Counted from the stretch's first letter, positions 9,366-18,589 are shown. The stretch is DNA of 64,000 nucleotides from Flavobacterium chungbukense (GCF_020805785.1 NZ_JAJGZV010000012.1:40403-104402), one strand, 5' to 3'. Notes: generated by a model not told the origin, from the letters alone. Numbers and translations: made by a program.

Positions 9366-11489
9366 ATGGAAAAATATGTAATAAAACGCAATGGAGATTA
9401 TAAGCCTTTTGAAGCTTACAAAATTCAGGATGCTATTCAAAAAGCTTTTCAAAGTGTCAATAAACCTTTCGATAAAAAGATTTACAAAATTGTGATTTCT
9501 GGTTTGGAAGTTAAATATTCATGGCCAGTCGAAGAAATTCAGGATATAATTGAACGAGTTCTTTTTGAAAATGGCTATTTCCAAACCATGCGTTCGTTTA
9601 TTATTTACCGTCATACCCGAAAATTACAACGCGAACATATTAACGGTTTAAATGATGATACGACTTACATAGACAGTACGCAAACTGTTGAAGAATATAT
9701 TAATCAGTCTGATTGGCGAATTAATGCGAATGCCAATATTTCATATTCAAATGCTGGATTAGTAAGCAATACTGCTGGAAAAATTATTGCCAATTATTGG
9801 TTGGATAAAATATACAATAAAGAAGAAGGTTCTGCTCACAGGAATGGCGACATACACATTCATGATTTGGATTGTCTTACCGGATACTGCGCTGGTTGGA
9901 GCCTACGAGTGCTATTAAATGAAGGTTTTAATGGCGTTCGCGGACGTGTCGAGAGCAGACCTCCTTCTCATTTTAGAGAAGCTTTGGGACAAATGGCTAA
10001 TTTTTTGGGAATTTTGCAAAGTGAATGGGCTGGCGCTCAAGCTTTCAGTTCGTTTGACACCTATTTGGCACCTTATGTTTTTAAAGATCAGCTTACTTAT
10101 GAAGAAGTTTTAAAAGCAATTAGAAGTTTTGTTTACAATTTGAATGTACCAGCTCGTTGGGGACAATCGCCTTTTACAAATATTACTTTGGATTGGAATG
10201 TTCCTGAAGATTTAAAAGAACAAATTCCGACACAAAATAACGATCATTTATTCGCTAAAATAAAAGATAAAAACTTACTTGATGAAGCTCAAAAAAGAGG
10301 CGTTGAAAAACTAACCAATTTAAAATATGCCGATTTTCAGCAGGAAATGAACCTCATCAATAAAGCGTATTATACGATTATGACTGAAGGAGATGCCAAC
10401 GGACAGCCCTTTACGTTTCCAATTCCGACGGTAAATATTACAGAAGATTTTGACTGGAATGGAGAAAATGTCAATTTGCTATTTGAAAATACAGCTAAAA
10501 TTGGTTCGTCATATTTTCAGAATTTTATTGGAAGCCAATATATTTTGGATGAAAAAGGAAATCGAATCGAAAATCCAGAAGCATACAAACCCAATGCGGT
10601 TAGAAGTATGTGCTGCCGATTACAGCTCGATTTAAGAGAGTTATTAAAACGAGGAAACGGGCTTTTTGGAAGTGCAGAAATGACGGGAAGCATTGGCGTT
10701 GTTACGATTAACATGGCACGTTTGGGATTTCTGCATCGAGGAAATATCATCAATTTGTTTGCTCATTTGGATGAATTATTGAAAATCGCCAAGTCGACTT
10801 TAGAGAAAAAAAGAGTCTTTATTCAGCAAATGTACGATCGCGGATTGTATCCATACACAAAACGTTATTTGGAACATTTTAGAAATCATTTTTCGACAAT
10901 TGGCGTAAACGGAATGAACGAAATGGTAATTAATTTTTCTGAAGGAAAACAGAATATTACATGTAGTTCAGGAATTCATTTTGCTACCGAAATTCTAGAT
11001 CATATTCGTTTAAGAATGAAAGAGTTTCAAGAAGAAACGGGAAATCTTTACAATCTTGAAGCCACTCCCGCCGAAGGAACAACGTATCGTTTTGCAAAAG
11101 AAGACAAAAAGCGTTTCCCAGATATTTTGCAAGCGGGACAAAACGAAAACATTTATTACACCAATAGTTCCCAGATTCCGGTAGATTATACCGACGATCC
11201 TTTTGAGGCTTTATTGCTTCAGGACGAATTACAATGTAAATATACTGGCGGTACGGTTTTGCATCTTTATATGAGAGAAAAAATAAGCAGCCCAGAAGCT
11301 TGTAAAAACTTCGTGAAAAAAGTTTTAACCAATTTCAAACTGCCTTACATAACCGTAACACCAATTTTCAGCATTTGCCCAATTCATGGTTATTTGAACG
11401 GAGAACATGAATATTGCCCGAAATGTGATGAAATTTTACTTCAAAAAAACAATCAAAAACACTTGGCTTATGAAAACAAAAACGCATAA
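9366..11489 (+). CDS. nrdD: anaerobic ribonucleoside-triphosphate reductase NrdD, main body (frameshifted before glycyl-radical end)
   Basis: Class III reductases make dNTPs without oxygen using a glycyl radical. This 707-residue frame has an ATP-cone at residues 1-90 (KRNGDYKPFEAYKIQDAI), the barrel with GDIHIHDLD, the active-site region and a C-terminal zinc-type CPIH...CPKC site. It then stops at 11487-11489, before the glycyl-radical loop. That loop (RVMGYHRPVESFN) is encoded immediately downstream in the frame one base ahead (see 11407-11637). As read, the protein lacks the radical glycine and would be inactive. An extra base, for example in the seven-A run 11443-11449, would explain it; a sequencing error and a true mutation cannot be told apart here. 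Confidence 0.9.
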   Translation: MEKYVIKRNGDYKPFEAYKIQDAIQKAFQSVNKPFDKKIYKIVISGLEVKYSWPVEEIQDIIERVLFENGYFQTMRSFIIYRHTRKLQREHINGLNDDTTYIDSTQTVEEYINQSDWRINANANISYSNAGLVSNTAGKIIANYWLDKIYNKEEGSAHRNGDIHIHDLDCLTGYCAGWSLRVLLNEGFNGVRGRVESRPPSHFREALGQMANFLGILQSEWAGAQAFSSFDTYLAPYVFKDQLTYEEVLKAIRSFVYNLNVPARWGQSPFTNITLDWNVPEDLKEQIPTQNNDHLFAKIKDKNLLDEAQKRGVEKLTNLKYADFQQEMNLINKAYYTIMTEGDANGQPFTFPIPTVNITEDFDWNGENVNLLFENTAKIGSSYFQNFIGSQYILDEKGNRIENPEAYKPNAVRSMCCRLQLDLRELLKRGNGLFGSAEMTGSIGVVTINMARLGFLHRGNIINLFAHLDELLKIAKSTLEKKRVFIQQMYDRGLYPYTKRYLEHFRNHFSTIGVNGMNEMVINFSEGKQNITCSSGIHFATEILDHIRLRMKEFQEETGNLYNLEATPAEGTTYRFAKEDKKRFPDILQAGQNENIYYTNSSQIPVDYTDDPFEALLLQDELQCKYTGGTVLHLYMREKISSPEACKNFVKKVLTNFKLPYITVTPIFSICPIHGYLNGEHEYCPKCDEILLQKNNQKHLAYENKNA

Positions 11490-11637
11490 AGTTTTAACAG
11501 AACACAAAAACGAAAGAAGCAAATGTTTGGTTTACACCCGCGTAATGGGATATCACAGACCTGTGGAAAGTTTTAATATCGGAAAAAAAGGTGAACACCA
11601 ACAACGCAAACATTTCGAAGAAAGCATTATCTATTAA
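11407..11637 (+). pseudogene. nrdD: displaced C-terminal glycyl-radical segment of nrdD
   Basis: This frame contains KCLVYTRVMGYHRPVESFN and then IGKKGEHQQRKHFEE, the conserved end of class III reductases. The radical Gly codon is GGA at 11548-11550. The frame is +1 relative to the main nrdD body and remains open back to 11407, so the shift must lie between about 11407 and 11489. It ends at 11637, which would give a full-length NrdD of about 757 residues if one base were removed. The end overlaps the start of the activase gene. Confidence 0.85.
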
Positions 11638-12307
11638 AGGAATATTTAGCCTCACGCCTTTTACTTTATTAGATTATCCGCATAAAACGGCCTGCATAGT
11701 GTGGTTTGCAGGCTGTAACATGCGGTGTTTATATTGCTACAATCCTGATATTGTTTTAGGAAAAGGAAAAATAGATTTTGAAACTGTTTTGAATTTTCTT
11801 AAAACCCGAAAAGGATTGTTGGACGGAGTAGTTTTAAGCGGCGGTGAATGTACTTTACATCATAAAATAATTGATTTTATAAAAGAAATCAAAACAATGG
11901 GATTTGCAGTTAAAATAGACACCAATGGCTCAAACCCGAAAATATTGAATAGCCTGGTTCGTAATCGATTAATTGATTATGTCGCGTTAGATTATAAAAG
12001 TCTTCCTCATACCTTTAAAAAACTAACGCAATCAGGCTTATTTTCTGAATTTGAAGTAAGTTTAAATCTTTTAATTCAGTCAAATATCCCGTTTGAAGTG
12101 CGTACTACTTTTCATTCCTCTTTAATTTCAGAAGACGATTTTGTGAAGATGATTGAATATTTAGAAACTCAAAATTTTGAAGGAAATTATTATGTTCAGC
12201 ACTTTGTAAATAATGTGCCAACACTTTCAGAATTAGACAATTCGAATAAAGAAATCAGGCTTAAAAACTTCTCTACCCCAAAAATAAAAATTATTTTTAG
12301 AGAGTAA
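11591..12307 (+). CDS. nrdG: NrdG-type radical SAM activating enzyme
   Basis: This enzyme generates the glycyl radical of NrdD using S-adenosylmethionine. The 238-residue protein has the family start IKGIFSLTPFTLLDYPHKTA and the cluster motif CNMRCLYC (CxxxCxxC), followed by the GGE motif in LSGGECTLH. The only in-frame start of the usual kinds near the N-terminus is GTG at 11591, behind AAAAAAAGGTG. This makes the gene overlap the displaced nrdD end by 47 bp, suggesting translational coupling. Radical SAM identity is sure; the activase role follows from the neighbour. Confidence 0.9.
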   Translation: MNTNNANISKKALSIKGIFSLTPFTLLDYPHKTACIVWFAGCNMRCLYCYNPDIVLGKGKIDFETVLNFLKTRKGLLDGVVLSGGECTLHHKIIDFIKEIKTMGFAVKIDTNGSNPKILNSLVRNRLIDYVALDYKSLPHTFKKLTQSGLFSEFEVSLNLLIQSNIPFEVRTTFHSSLISEDDFVKMIEYLETQNFEGNYYVQHFVNNVPTLSELDNSNKEIRLKNFSTPKIKIIFRE

Positions 12308-12328
12308 CAACCTTAAAATGAATTCATT

Positions 12329-12775
12329 ATGAGCACACATCATTTCGTTTTAATAATTCATCTTTTGGCGGCCACGGTTTGGGTTGGCGGACATTTATTG
12401 TTGGCCATTTGTTATTTGCCAACAGCGTTAAGAAAAAAAGATCCGCATATTATTTTAAGTTTTGAAAAGAAATTTGAAGTTCTCGGAATGTCTTCTCTTG
12501 CTTTATTAATTATTACAGGAATCTGGATGGCGTATGATTTTGGCATTACCATTGAAACCTGGTTTGCCTTTAAAAGTGGATTTGAAAAAGTGATTTCAAT
12601 AAAATTGATTTTGCTTTTCTGTACTTTCTTCTGCGCAATCTGTGCACAGTTTTATGTGATTCCGAATTTGAATGAAAAGAATATTAACAGAATTGCTCTG
12701 ATTATTATTTCGGTTACTTCTATTGGGGTCGCAATGTTGGTTTTAGGATCAACGCTTCGTTATGGCGGGATTTGA
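12329..12775 (+). CDS. CopD-like integral membrane protein
   Basis: The 148-residue protein has four predicted membrane helices, with HLLAATVWVGGHL at the N-terminus and a His near the start of helix 1, the pattern of CopD/heme-associated small membrane proteins. It follows the activase gene by 21 nt and is probably the last gene of the operon. Related proteins accompany nitric-oxide or copper-related genes in other Bacteroidota (recollection, not a search). The 3' end overlaps the convergent lipoprotein gene by 27 bp. Confidence 0.72.
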   Translation: MSTHHFVLIIHLLAATVWVGGHLLLAICYLPTALRKKDPHIILSFEKKFEVLGMSSLALLIITGIWMAYDFGITIETWFAFKSGFEKVISIKLILLFCTFFCAICAQFYVIPNLNEKNINRIALIIISVTSIGVAMLVLGSTLRYGGI

Positions 12776-13153
12776 TTTGTATCGCTTACTTTTTATTAAA
12801 TATTCATCTGCCATTCTTCTTGTTTCTTTGTCTAAAAATTTTTCATTTGTGGTTAGAATATCATAAACATCATAAGAAGCTACTTTATAATTGTATTTGT
12901 TTGACATTATCAATGCATAATAAAGAAATCCTGTAAATTTTTGTTCGCCGATATAATGAATGGCTTTTAATTCATTATAAGCTAAAGTATCTCCTTTGCT
13001 CATAACAAGATTATCCAAGCTGTCCATCAATTTTTTATTCTCGAGTTTTCTTCGAAAATAACTAGCAGAATTATCATCTGTTACAATTACAGCATTGTTC
13101 TTTTTATTACAAGAAATTAGCAACAAAATTAAAATGACAAGGTTCCATTTCAT
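12749..13153 (-). CDS. small lipoprotein, unknown function
   Basis: The 134-residue protein has a lipoprotein signal (KWNLVILILLLISC, Cys at 15) and a charged, helical mature part. I do not recognise a family. Its last codons overlap the end of the convergent CopD-like gene by 27 bp. The next minus-strand gene upstream ends 31 nt before its start. Confidence 0.65.
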   Translation of the reverse strand: MKWNLVILILLLISCNKKNNAVIVTDDNSASYFRRKLENKKLMDSLDNLVMSKGDTLAYNELKAIHYIGEQKFTGFLYYALIMSNKYNYKVASYDVYDILTTNEKFLDKETRRMADEYLIKSKRYKSNPAITKR

Positions 13154-13184
13154 CGATTGATCTATTTAAAGTACTTTGCTACTT

Positions 13185-13544
13185 TTATTTATATTCAAGT
13201 AAAGACAAATCTTCCCACACATCTACGTAATTCCCATTTTCTGCAATTAAAAATCTATTTCCAGGCGCTAATCCTAAATAAGGCAAAAGTACTGGACAAT
13301 ATTCCTCTAAGTGAGAAGCATGTAAGGGCTTAAAGAAATCATCATCTTCAGAATAATCTCCAGCCCAGATATACCAGCCATTTGTACCGTTTTCCACACG
13401 AAGTCTTAGTGCGTGAATTGGCATTTCATAGTTTTTCTCAATTATATTTAGTGAGATTCCAACTTTTAGATGTAACTCGCAAGTTTCAAATTTACTTCCG
13501 TATTTATTACAAATTTGTTTTTGAATTTCGATTAATTTACTCAT
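13185..13544 (-). CDS. Imm33/DUF2185-like protein
   Basis: The 119-residue protein contains NGWYIWAGDYSEDDDFFKP then HLEEYCPVLLPYLGLAPGNRF and YVDVWED, a pattern I associate with the Imm33/DUF2185-like proteins described as immunity or contact-system proteins. No toxin gene is beside it, so an immunity role is not supported locally. The protein has no signal peptide and is probably cytosolic. Confidence 0.55.
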   Translation of the reverse strand: MSKLIEIQKQICNKYGSKFETCELHLKVGISLNIIEKNYEMPIHALRLRVENGTNGWYIWAGDYSEDDDFFKPLHASHLEEYCPVLLPYLGLAPGNRFLIAENGNYVDVWEDLSLLEYK

Positions 13545-13622
13545 CCTTATTGGTTCATTTACAAAATGAAAAATATTCTAATTTTACATTTATAAACAAA
13601 TATAGGCAAAACGAATAATCAA

Positions 13623-14354
13623 TTATAAACTCCCAAAAGTCTTTCTATATTTATCCATCACCGTTTTAAACAAATCCTTATTTGAAGGCGGCGAAAGCAC
13701 AATTGCTCTTGAGCCAGAATTTATAGATTGTTCGATACTGTGTAAACTTTTTCCACCTGTTGCCATTACTGGAAAATCTGGAAATTTATCGGCAATTTCT
13801 TTTACAATTTTACTCGTATTTGCTCCACCAGAAACGTGAAAAATAGCAACTCCAGCATCGATTTTTCCTTTGAGAAAATCATAATCGGAAGAAGTAACGG
13901 TTGCTATAATCGGTAAAGAAACTTTCTCTCTAATTTTTTTAATGTCTTTATTCTCAAACGGAATATTGACAATAATTCCCGCCGCGCCAACTTCTTCAGC
14001 ATAAATCGCCATTTCTAGTGATTTTTTACCTTTGGTTGTTCCGCCGCCAACACCGCAGACAATTGGTTTTCCTGCAAAATCAATCAACGTTTTGATGATT
14101 TTTGGTGAAGGTGGAAAAGGATAAACCGCTAGAATTGCATCGGCATCGTTATTTTCGATAAGTGCCATATCTGTAGAAAAAAGAAAAGACTTTATATTTT
14201 CATTTTTCAGCAATAAACCTTGACAATTTCCACCAATTATTTCTGGTGTTGTCAATGCTTTATTTATCGTTTTATTCCTTTTGAATAATCTTTCCCAAAG
14301 AGAAACTTTCTTTTTGCTTGCCCAAAATGAGTCTAAATTTAAGTTGATCTGCAT
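13623..14354 (-). CDS. TIM-barrel protein of unknown specificity
   Basis: The 243-residue protein alternates beta and alpha elements, with VCGVGGGTTKGKKS, GAAGIIVNIPFE, LPIIATVTSSDYDF, VAIFHVSGGAN and FPVMATGGKS, the last being a phosphate-binding style barrel loop. It resembles aldolase- or epimerase-type (KDPG aldolase/NanE-like) barrels, but no catalytic signature is clear. Substrate unknown. It is a single gene between terminators. Confidence 0.65.
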   Translation of the reverse strand: MQINLNLDSFWASKKKVSLWERLFKRNKTINKALTTPEIIGGNCQGLLLKNENIKSFLFSTDMALIENNDADAILAVYPFPPSPKIIKTLIDFAGKPIVCGVGGGTTKGKKSLEMAIYAEEVGAAGIIVNIPFENKDIKKIREKVSLPIIATVTSSDYDFLKGKIDAGVAIFHVSGGANTSKIVKEIADKFPDFPVMATGGKSLHSIEQSINSGSRAIVLSPPSNKDLFKTVMDKYRKTFGSL

Positions 14355-14500
14355 GGCCGTAATTTTTACATTTCGACCAAATGTAGAACATTGAAATTTA
14401 TTTTATTTACAAAATATAAAGGGAAAATTACATTTTGTAATGAGTTAAGGAAAATTTGTAGTGAAATATAGAAAGTCATTTTTATAAACCTTTAGAACAA

Positions 14501-14542
14501 AAAAAATCGCAAAGCCAAAGACATTTGCGATTTATATTTTTT
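14501..14542. terminator. stem-loop terminator between 14354 and 14562 genes
   Basis: AAATCGCAAA (14504-14513) pairs with TTTGCGATTT (14524-14533) around a short loop, followed by T-rich sequence on the plus strand and preceded by an A run, so it can act on either strand. It most likely ends the minus-strand iron-uptake unit that stops at 14562. Confidence 0.7.
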
Positions 14543-14561
14543 TAAAAAAAACTTCCAACTT

Positions 14562-15659
14562 TTAACTCTTAACCTTTTTTCCTTTAGACTTCTTCCCTTT
14601 CTTCCACCAAATAATAAATCCAGTAATGGGTAAAGAAGCTCCAATTAAACTAACCAAACTCCAGATTATTTTTCCAATAAGACCAAAGAAAACACCTGTA
14701 TGTAAATCGTGATTACTGGCTTCATAAACGTCGGCAGCATTATTGTCTTTGTATAATTTAGTTCTAAGCATTTGCCCTGTTTTACCATCAAAGAAAATAG
14801 TGTTTTGGTTTCTTGCCCATTTATTCGGATATATCATTCTTAATCGAAGTTCGCCGGTTTTTCTAATCGAAAAAGAAACTGAAGTTGCGCCAGGATATTT
14901 TGCATTGGCATTTTCGTAAATAGTATGGTAACGAACGGGAATTGTTGTCGAATTGATTTTAGCATTAGAAACTATTTCATCTCCTTTTCTGAGCTTACTT
15001 CCTGTGACTAAACTCACTCCCTTTTTGACGGTATCATATCTAAAATAAGTTCCCGAAAAAGCAATTAAAAGCAAAAAAATGGAAGCGTAAAATCCTAACA
15101 CCTGATGCAGATCAAAATTGACTCTTTTAAAAGAACCGCCCCATTTTATTTTTAAAGATTGTTTAAGTAAGCGCCTTTGGTTTGGAAACCATAAAATCAA
15201 ACCCGTAATCAACATTATGATGAAAATGACAACGGACCAACCTTGAATAAACTCCCCAACTTCGCCCAATAATAAAGTTCGATGTATTTCTAAAACCGTA
15301 TTTAACCAATCTGAACCTTGCTGGTTGATTAAACTTCCATCGTACGGATTAAAATAGTACGTCTTTTTCTTTTTGGTAGAAATTTCGACCGTTGCATTTG
15401 GCTCTTCTCTATTTATTTTTAAAGCCGTAATTTTCTGTTTAGGTTCAAGACGTTCATAATTTTCAATAATCGTTTTTAAACCAATAAATGGCTTTTCCTG
15501 AACGGGAACATGCAGATATTCTTTCTGTGAAAAATCACGAATTTCTTCTTCAAAAACATAAAGAAATCCAGTAATGCTTATTATAAAAACAATGAGGCCC
15601 GATGCTAAACCGAGCCACAAATGTATTTGCCTAATTGTATTCTTGAAACCTTTGGTCAT
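14562..15659 (-). CDS. PepSY-domain inner membrane protein (iron-uptake reductase type)
   Basis: The protein of about 365 residues has a first membrane helix in HLWLGLASGLIVFIISITGF, a PepSY domain, and three further helices with conserved His (HRTLLLGEVG, NFDLHQVLGFYASI, SNHDLHTGVFFG). PepSY_TM proteins next to TonB receptors are thought to reduce or release iron from siderophores. I placed the start at the ATG at 15659 (MTKGFKN) rather than the TTG three codons earlier. It lies 56 nt after the receptor gene in the same direction. Confidence 0.88.
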   Translation of the reverse strand: MTKGFKNTIRQIHLWLGLASGLIVFIISITGFLYVFEEEIRDFSQKEYLHVPVQEKPFIGLKTIIENYERLEPKQKITALKINREEPNATVEISTKKKKTYYFNPYDGSLINQQGSDWLNTVLEIHRTLLLGEVGEFIQGWSVVIFIIMLITGLILWFPNQRRLLKQSLKIKWGGSFKRVNFDLHQVLGFYASIFLLLIAFSGTYFRYDTVKKGVSLVTGSKLRKGDEIVSNAKINSTTIPVRYHTIYENANAKYPGATSVSFSIRKTGELRLRMIYPNKWARNQNTIFFDGKTGQMLRTKLYKDNNAADVYEASNHDLHTGVFFGLIGKIIWSLVSLIGASLPITGFIIWWKKGKKSKGKKVKS

Positions 15660-15715
15660 AATTTGCAATAAAATCCAAATGTAGATAATCTCATTTAAAT
15701 GAAAGATTTATAATC

Positions 15716-18091
15716 TTAGAATTTAAACGTAATATTTCCTGTAACTCTCGTTGGATTCTGAGCGGCCAAACGGTAAGACCAATATTTTTCATTCGTAAGA
15801 TTATCTACTTTTAAGCCTAATCTGAATTTTGGTCTATCGTAAAATATAGATGCATCCAGAACAGTGTAAGAAGGAATGCTAAATTTAAAAGTTGCTGTAT
15901 TGGTTTGGTAATATTCGCTTCCGTAAATTCCACCGAAACCAAATCCAAGACCTGCGGCTGGCCCTTCAGACAAACGATAACTTGCCCAAAGATTGGCGGT
16001 TCTTGGCGAACCAGCCGTAGTCGGGCGCAGTCCATTAATACTAGGATTTGCTTTGGTATATTCACTGTCGTTATACGTATAACCTGCTACAATGTTTAAA
16101 CCACGAATTGGATTGGCAATCAATTCTGCTTCAAAACCTTTACTCAACTGAGTTCCGTCCTGAATCTGAAAGTTCACGTGATCTGGATCATCTCGCGTTA
16201 CATTTGTTACTTTAATATCGTAATAACTAAAAGTGGCGCTGATTTTATTAAAGTCAAATTTAACTCCGCCCTCAAACTGATTGGCTTGATTTGGTTTGAA
16301 TGTATTTCCGTTAAAATCAGATCCACCAACATTATTAAATCCGTTCATGTAATTTCCGAATACCGAAACTTTATCTTTAATAACCTGATAAACAGCTCCA
16401 AATCTAGGAGAAAATGCCGTCTGATTGTAATTTCCAGCAATAGAATCACGACTTGGATAATATACTCCTTTATTAATATAACGGTCAGCTCTAACTCCAG
16501 CCATAACTAATAATTTGTCCGTAACATTTAAAACATCAGACACATACGCGCTATATGTTCTTTCGTTATTAGAAACAAAATTGGTATACTTAGCTGTTGC
16601 AAATAATGGTTCTATTCTTTTTATTGTAAAATTGTTGTATGCATCTCCAGGTTTTTTGAAGTTAATCGCAGGCATATTTACAGAAGCATCATTTCGCGTT
16701 GCACGAAGACTATAGTAATCAAAACCAGCCACTACTCTGTTACGCAATTTTCCAATTTTGAAATCTCCATTAAAATTTTGCTGAATATCAGTTCCATAAT
16801 ATGGATATTCTTGATTTGTAACTTGCTGTCTCAACGTTTCATTACTCAAAACAGTCAATGCCACAACATATCCGTCAGATGATGATCTCGTACGAGAAAC
16901 AATTGTTTGCGAAGTCCACGTCTCTGACATTTTGTATTTTAATTGAGCAAATACATTATATTGCTGACTGGTATAATTAACGGTATTATTTGCAAAAGAA
17001 AGTTTGTAAGGAATTCCTAACTCTTCAATGCTATGAGCCGTTCCTCCAGTCCAAGGAGCTAATCTTGTTGGTGAAGTTCCTTTAGAAGTGCTAAATTCAG
17101 CATCAATTAACAAAGTCAATCTTTCGTTAACTTCATAAGAAAAACTCGGTGCGATGAAAAAGCTTTTATTAAATCCTGCATCCTGAAAACTTCTTTCACT
17201 ATGTAAAGCCGTATTAATTCTAAAAAGAGCGGTTTTGTCTTCATTTAATGGCGTATTAATATCTGCTGTTAATCGATTCAAATCCCAATCTCCAGCAGAA
17301 AAGGAAACCTCTCCTTTGAAGAAATTAAAAGGCTTTTTTGTGACACGATTAAATAAACCTCCAAAAGAAGAAATCGTACTTCCGAATAAAGTTGCCGATG
17401 GCCCTTTAATCACCTCAATACGCTCTAAGTTAGACGGATCAATTGTCGTGTAAGTAAAACTTCCAACCCCATTCCTTACTAATTGCGGCGTTGCAAAACC
17501 TCTCGAAATATTGGTTGTTCTTCCTTGATTTCTAACCTCAGCAATACCTGCTCCGGGAACGTTTTTAAAAGCACTATTGTAATCTGTAATAACCTGCTCT
17601 TTCATCAATTCCTTGCTTACAATGGTATAAACCTGCGGATTTTCCATGTTTTTCAGTTTCATTTTAGAAACCTCTTCACTTTCTTTTCTAGCAAAGCGGT
17701 TTCCTCCAGAACTAATAATTACTTCTTCTAATTTTTGAGAAGTATACGTCAATTCAAAATCAACTTTTACATCGGCACTATTTTGATCAATAGAAACAGA
17801 AGCTGGCATGGCATCGTAACCATTTAGATTTATTTCAACCAAATAGATTCCGAACGGAATATTTTTTAATTGATAAAAACCTTCTGAATCTGTTGTTGCT
17901 GTTTTATTTAATTCTGAAATTTTTACTCTGGCACCTTGTAAAGAATTTCCGTCTTTGAGGATGACTTTACCTGAAATTGTACCCATATTAGATTGAGAAA
18001 AGGCAGTTTCTGAACAGATAAAAAGGATCAAAAACGTTAGAAACACTTGAGTTAAAACATTGTTTTTAAGTGTTTTAAAAATTGTTTTCAT
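15716..18091 (-). CDS. TonB-dependent siderophore-type receptor
   Basis: The 791-residue outer-membrane protein has a signal peptide (cleavage near residue 32), a carboxypeptidase-regulatory-like beta domain (about 37-115, GTISGKVILKDGNSLQGARV), a plug domain (about 145-240, NVPGAG...NISRGF and RIEVIKGPSATLFGS) and a beta barrel ending in Phe. The plug sequence is of the FhuA/FoxA siderophore class. Together with the PepSY protein downstream it forms an iron-uptake pair. Regulation by Fur is likely for such genes, but no clear Fur box was identified. Confidence 0.92.
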   Translation of the reverse strand: MKTIFKTLKNNVLTQVFLTFLILFICSETAFSQSNMGTISGKVILKDGNSLQGARVKISELNKTATTDSEGFYQLKNIPFGIYLVEINLNGYDAMPASVSIDQNSADVKVDFELTYTSQKLEEVIISSGGNRFARKESEEVSKMKLKNMENPQVYTIVSKELMKEQVITDYNSAFKNVPGAGIAEVRNQGRTTNISRGFATPQLVRNGVGSFTYTTIDPSNLERIEVIKGPSATLFGSTISSFGGLFNRVTKKPFNFFKGEVSFSAGDWDLNRLTADINTPLNEDKTALFRINTALHSERSFQDAGFNKSFFIAPSFSYEVNERLTLLIDAEFSTSKGTSPTRLAPWTGGTAHSIEELGIPYKLSFANNTVNYTSQQYNVFAQLKYKMSETWTSQTIVSRTRSSSDGYVVALTVLSNETLRQQVTNQEYPYYGTDIQQNFNGDFKIGKLRNRVVAGFDYYSLRATRNDASVNMPAINFKKPGDAYNNFTIKRIEPLFATAKYTNFVSNNERTYSAYVSDVLNVTDKLLVMAGVRADRYINKGVYYPSRDSIAGNYNQTAFSPRFGAVYQVIKDKVSVFGNYMNGFNNVGGSDFNGNTFKPNQANQFEGGVKFDFNKISATFSYYDIKVTNVTRDDPDHVNFQIQDGTQLSKGFEAELIANPIRGLNIVAGYTYNDSEYTKANPSINGLRPTTAGSPRTANLWASYRLSEGPAAGLGFGFGGIYGSEYYQTNTATFKFSIPSYTVLDASIFYDRPKFRLGLKVDNLTNEKYWSYRLAAQNPTRVTGNITFKF

Positions 18092-18127
18092 ATAAAATTT
18101 GTAATTTATTCTTATTTAGACTGATTA

Positions 18128-18135
18128 CAAATATA
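18128..18135 (-). promoter_or_regulatory. -7 element TATATTTG for the siderophore receptor
   Basis: On the minus strand TATATTTG, an exact TAnnTTTG match, lies 36 bp before the receptor start. No convincing TTTG -33 partner was found. Confidence 0.4.
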
Positions 18136-18208
18136 TAAACGAGAAATGAAATCTTATAGAAAGATTAAAATTTTCTTAAAAATTAATTAAAATCGATAAG
18201 GGAATTTA

Positions 18209-18589
18209 TTATTCTAAAACAGGAACTGTAAAACTTCGACTAAATATAAATTCGTCAGAAGTAATTTCAATACTATTAAAAGAGAAAATTCCGTAAAAAT
18301 AAATCTCTTTTTCAAAACTGATTTTAGAATCTGTGCTACTAAGCATAATTGTGTTTTTTCCTAAAGAAAGATTGACACCTTGAGAAAATGGAGTTGGAAT
18401 ATTTACATTAATGCTGTCGCCTATTTTCTTATCGTTTAGCCGTAAAAGAAAATCTTGTTTATAATGGTTTAAAGGTCCTCCATGAACTGATAAATAAGAA
18501 TTAGCTTTATGGGTGATATAAAAATTCGCTTCATAAATCAGGACAATAAAAGCGAAACAGCTTGCTAAAATTTTTATCCATTTTATCAT
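18209..18589 (-). CDS. single-pass membrane or secreted protein, unknown function
   Basis: The 126-residue protein has one N-terminal hydrophobic helix (about residues 6-25) and a beta-rich remainder with no recognised motif. It is upstream of, and co-directional with, the siderophore receptor but separated by 117 bp containing a promoter, so it is probably an independent unit. Confidence 0.55.
   Translation of the reverse strand: MIKWIKILASCFAFIVLIYEANFYITHKANSYLSVHGGPLNHYKQDFLLRLNDKKIGDSINVNIPTPFSQGVNLSLGKNTIMLSSTDSKISFEKEIYFYGIFSFNSIEITSDEFIFSRSFTVPVLE

Noticed and set aside
11444..11450. A AAA AAC slippery heptamer in nrdD as a programmed frameshift site
   Set aside because: In the NrdD frame this is a classical -1 heptamer, but the glycyl-radical segment lies in the +1 frame, so slipping there does not restore it.
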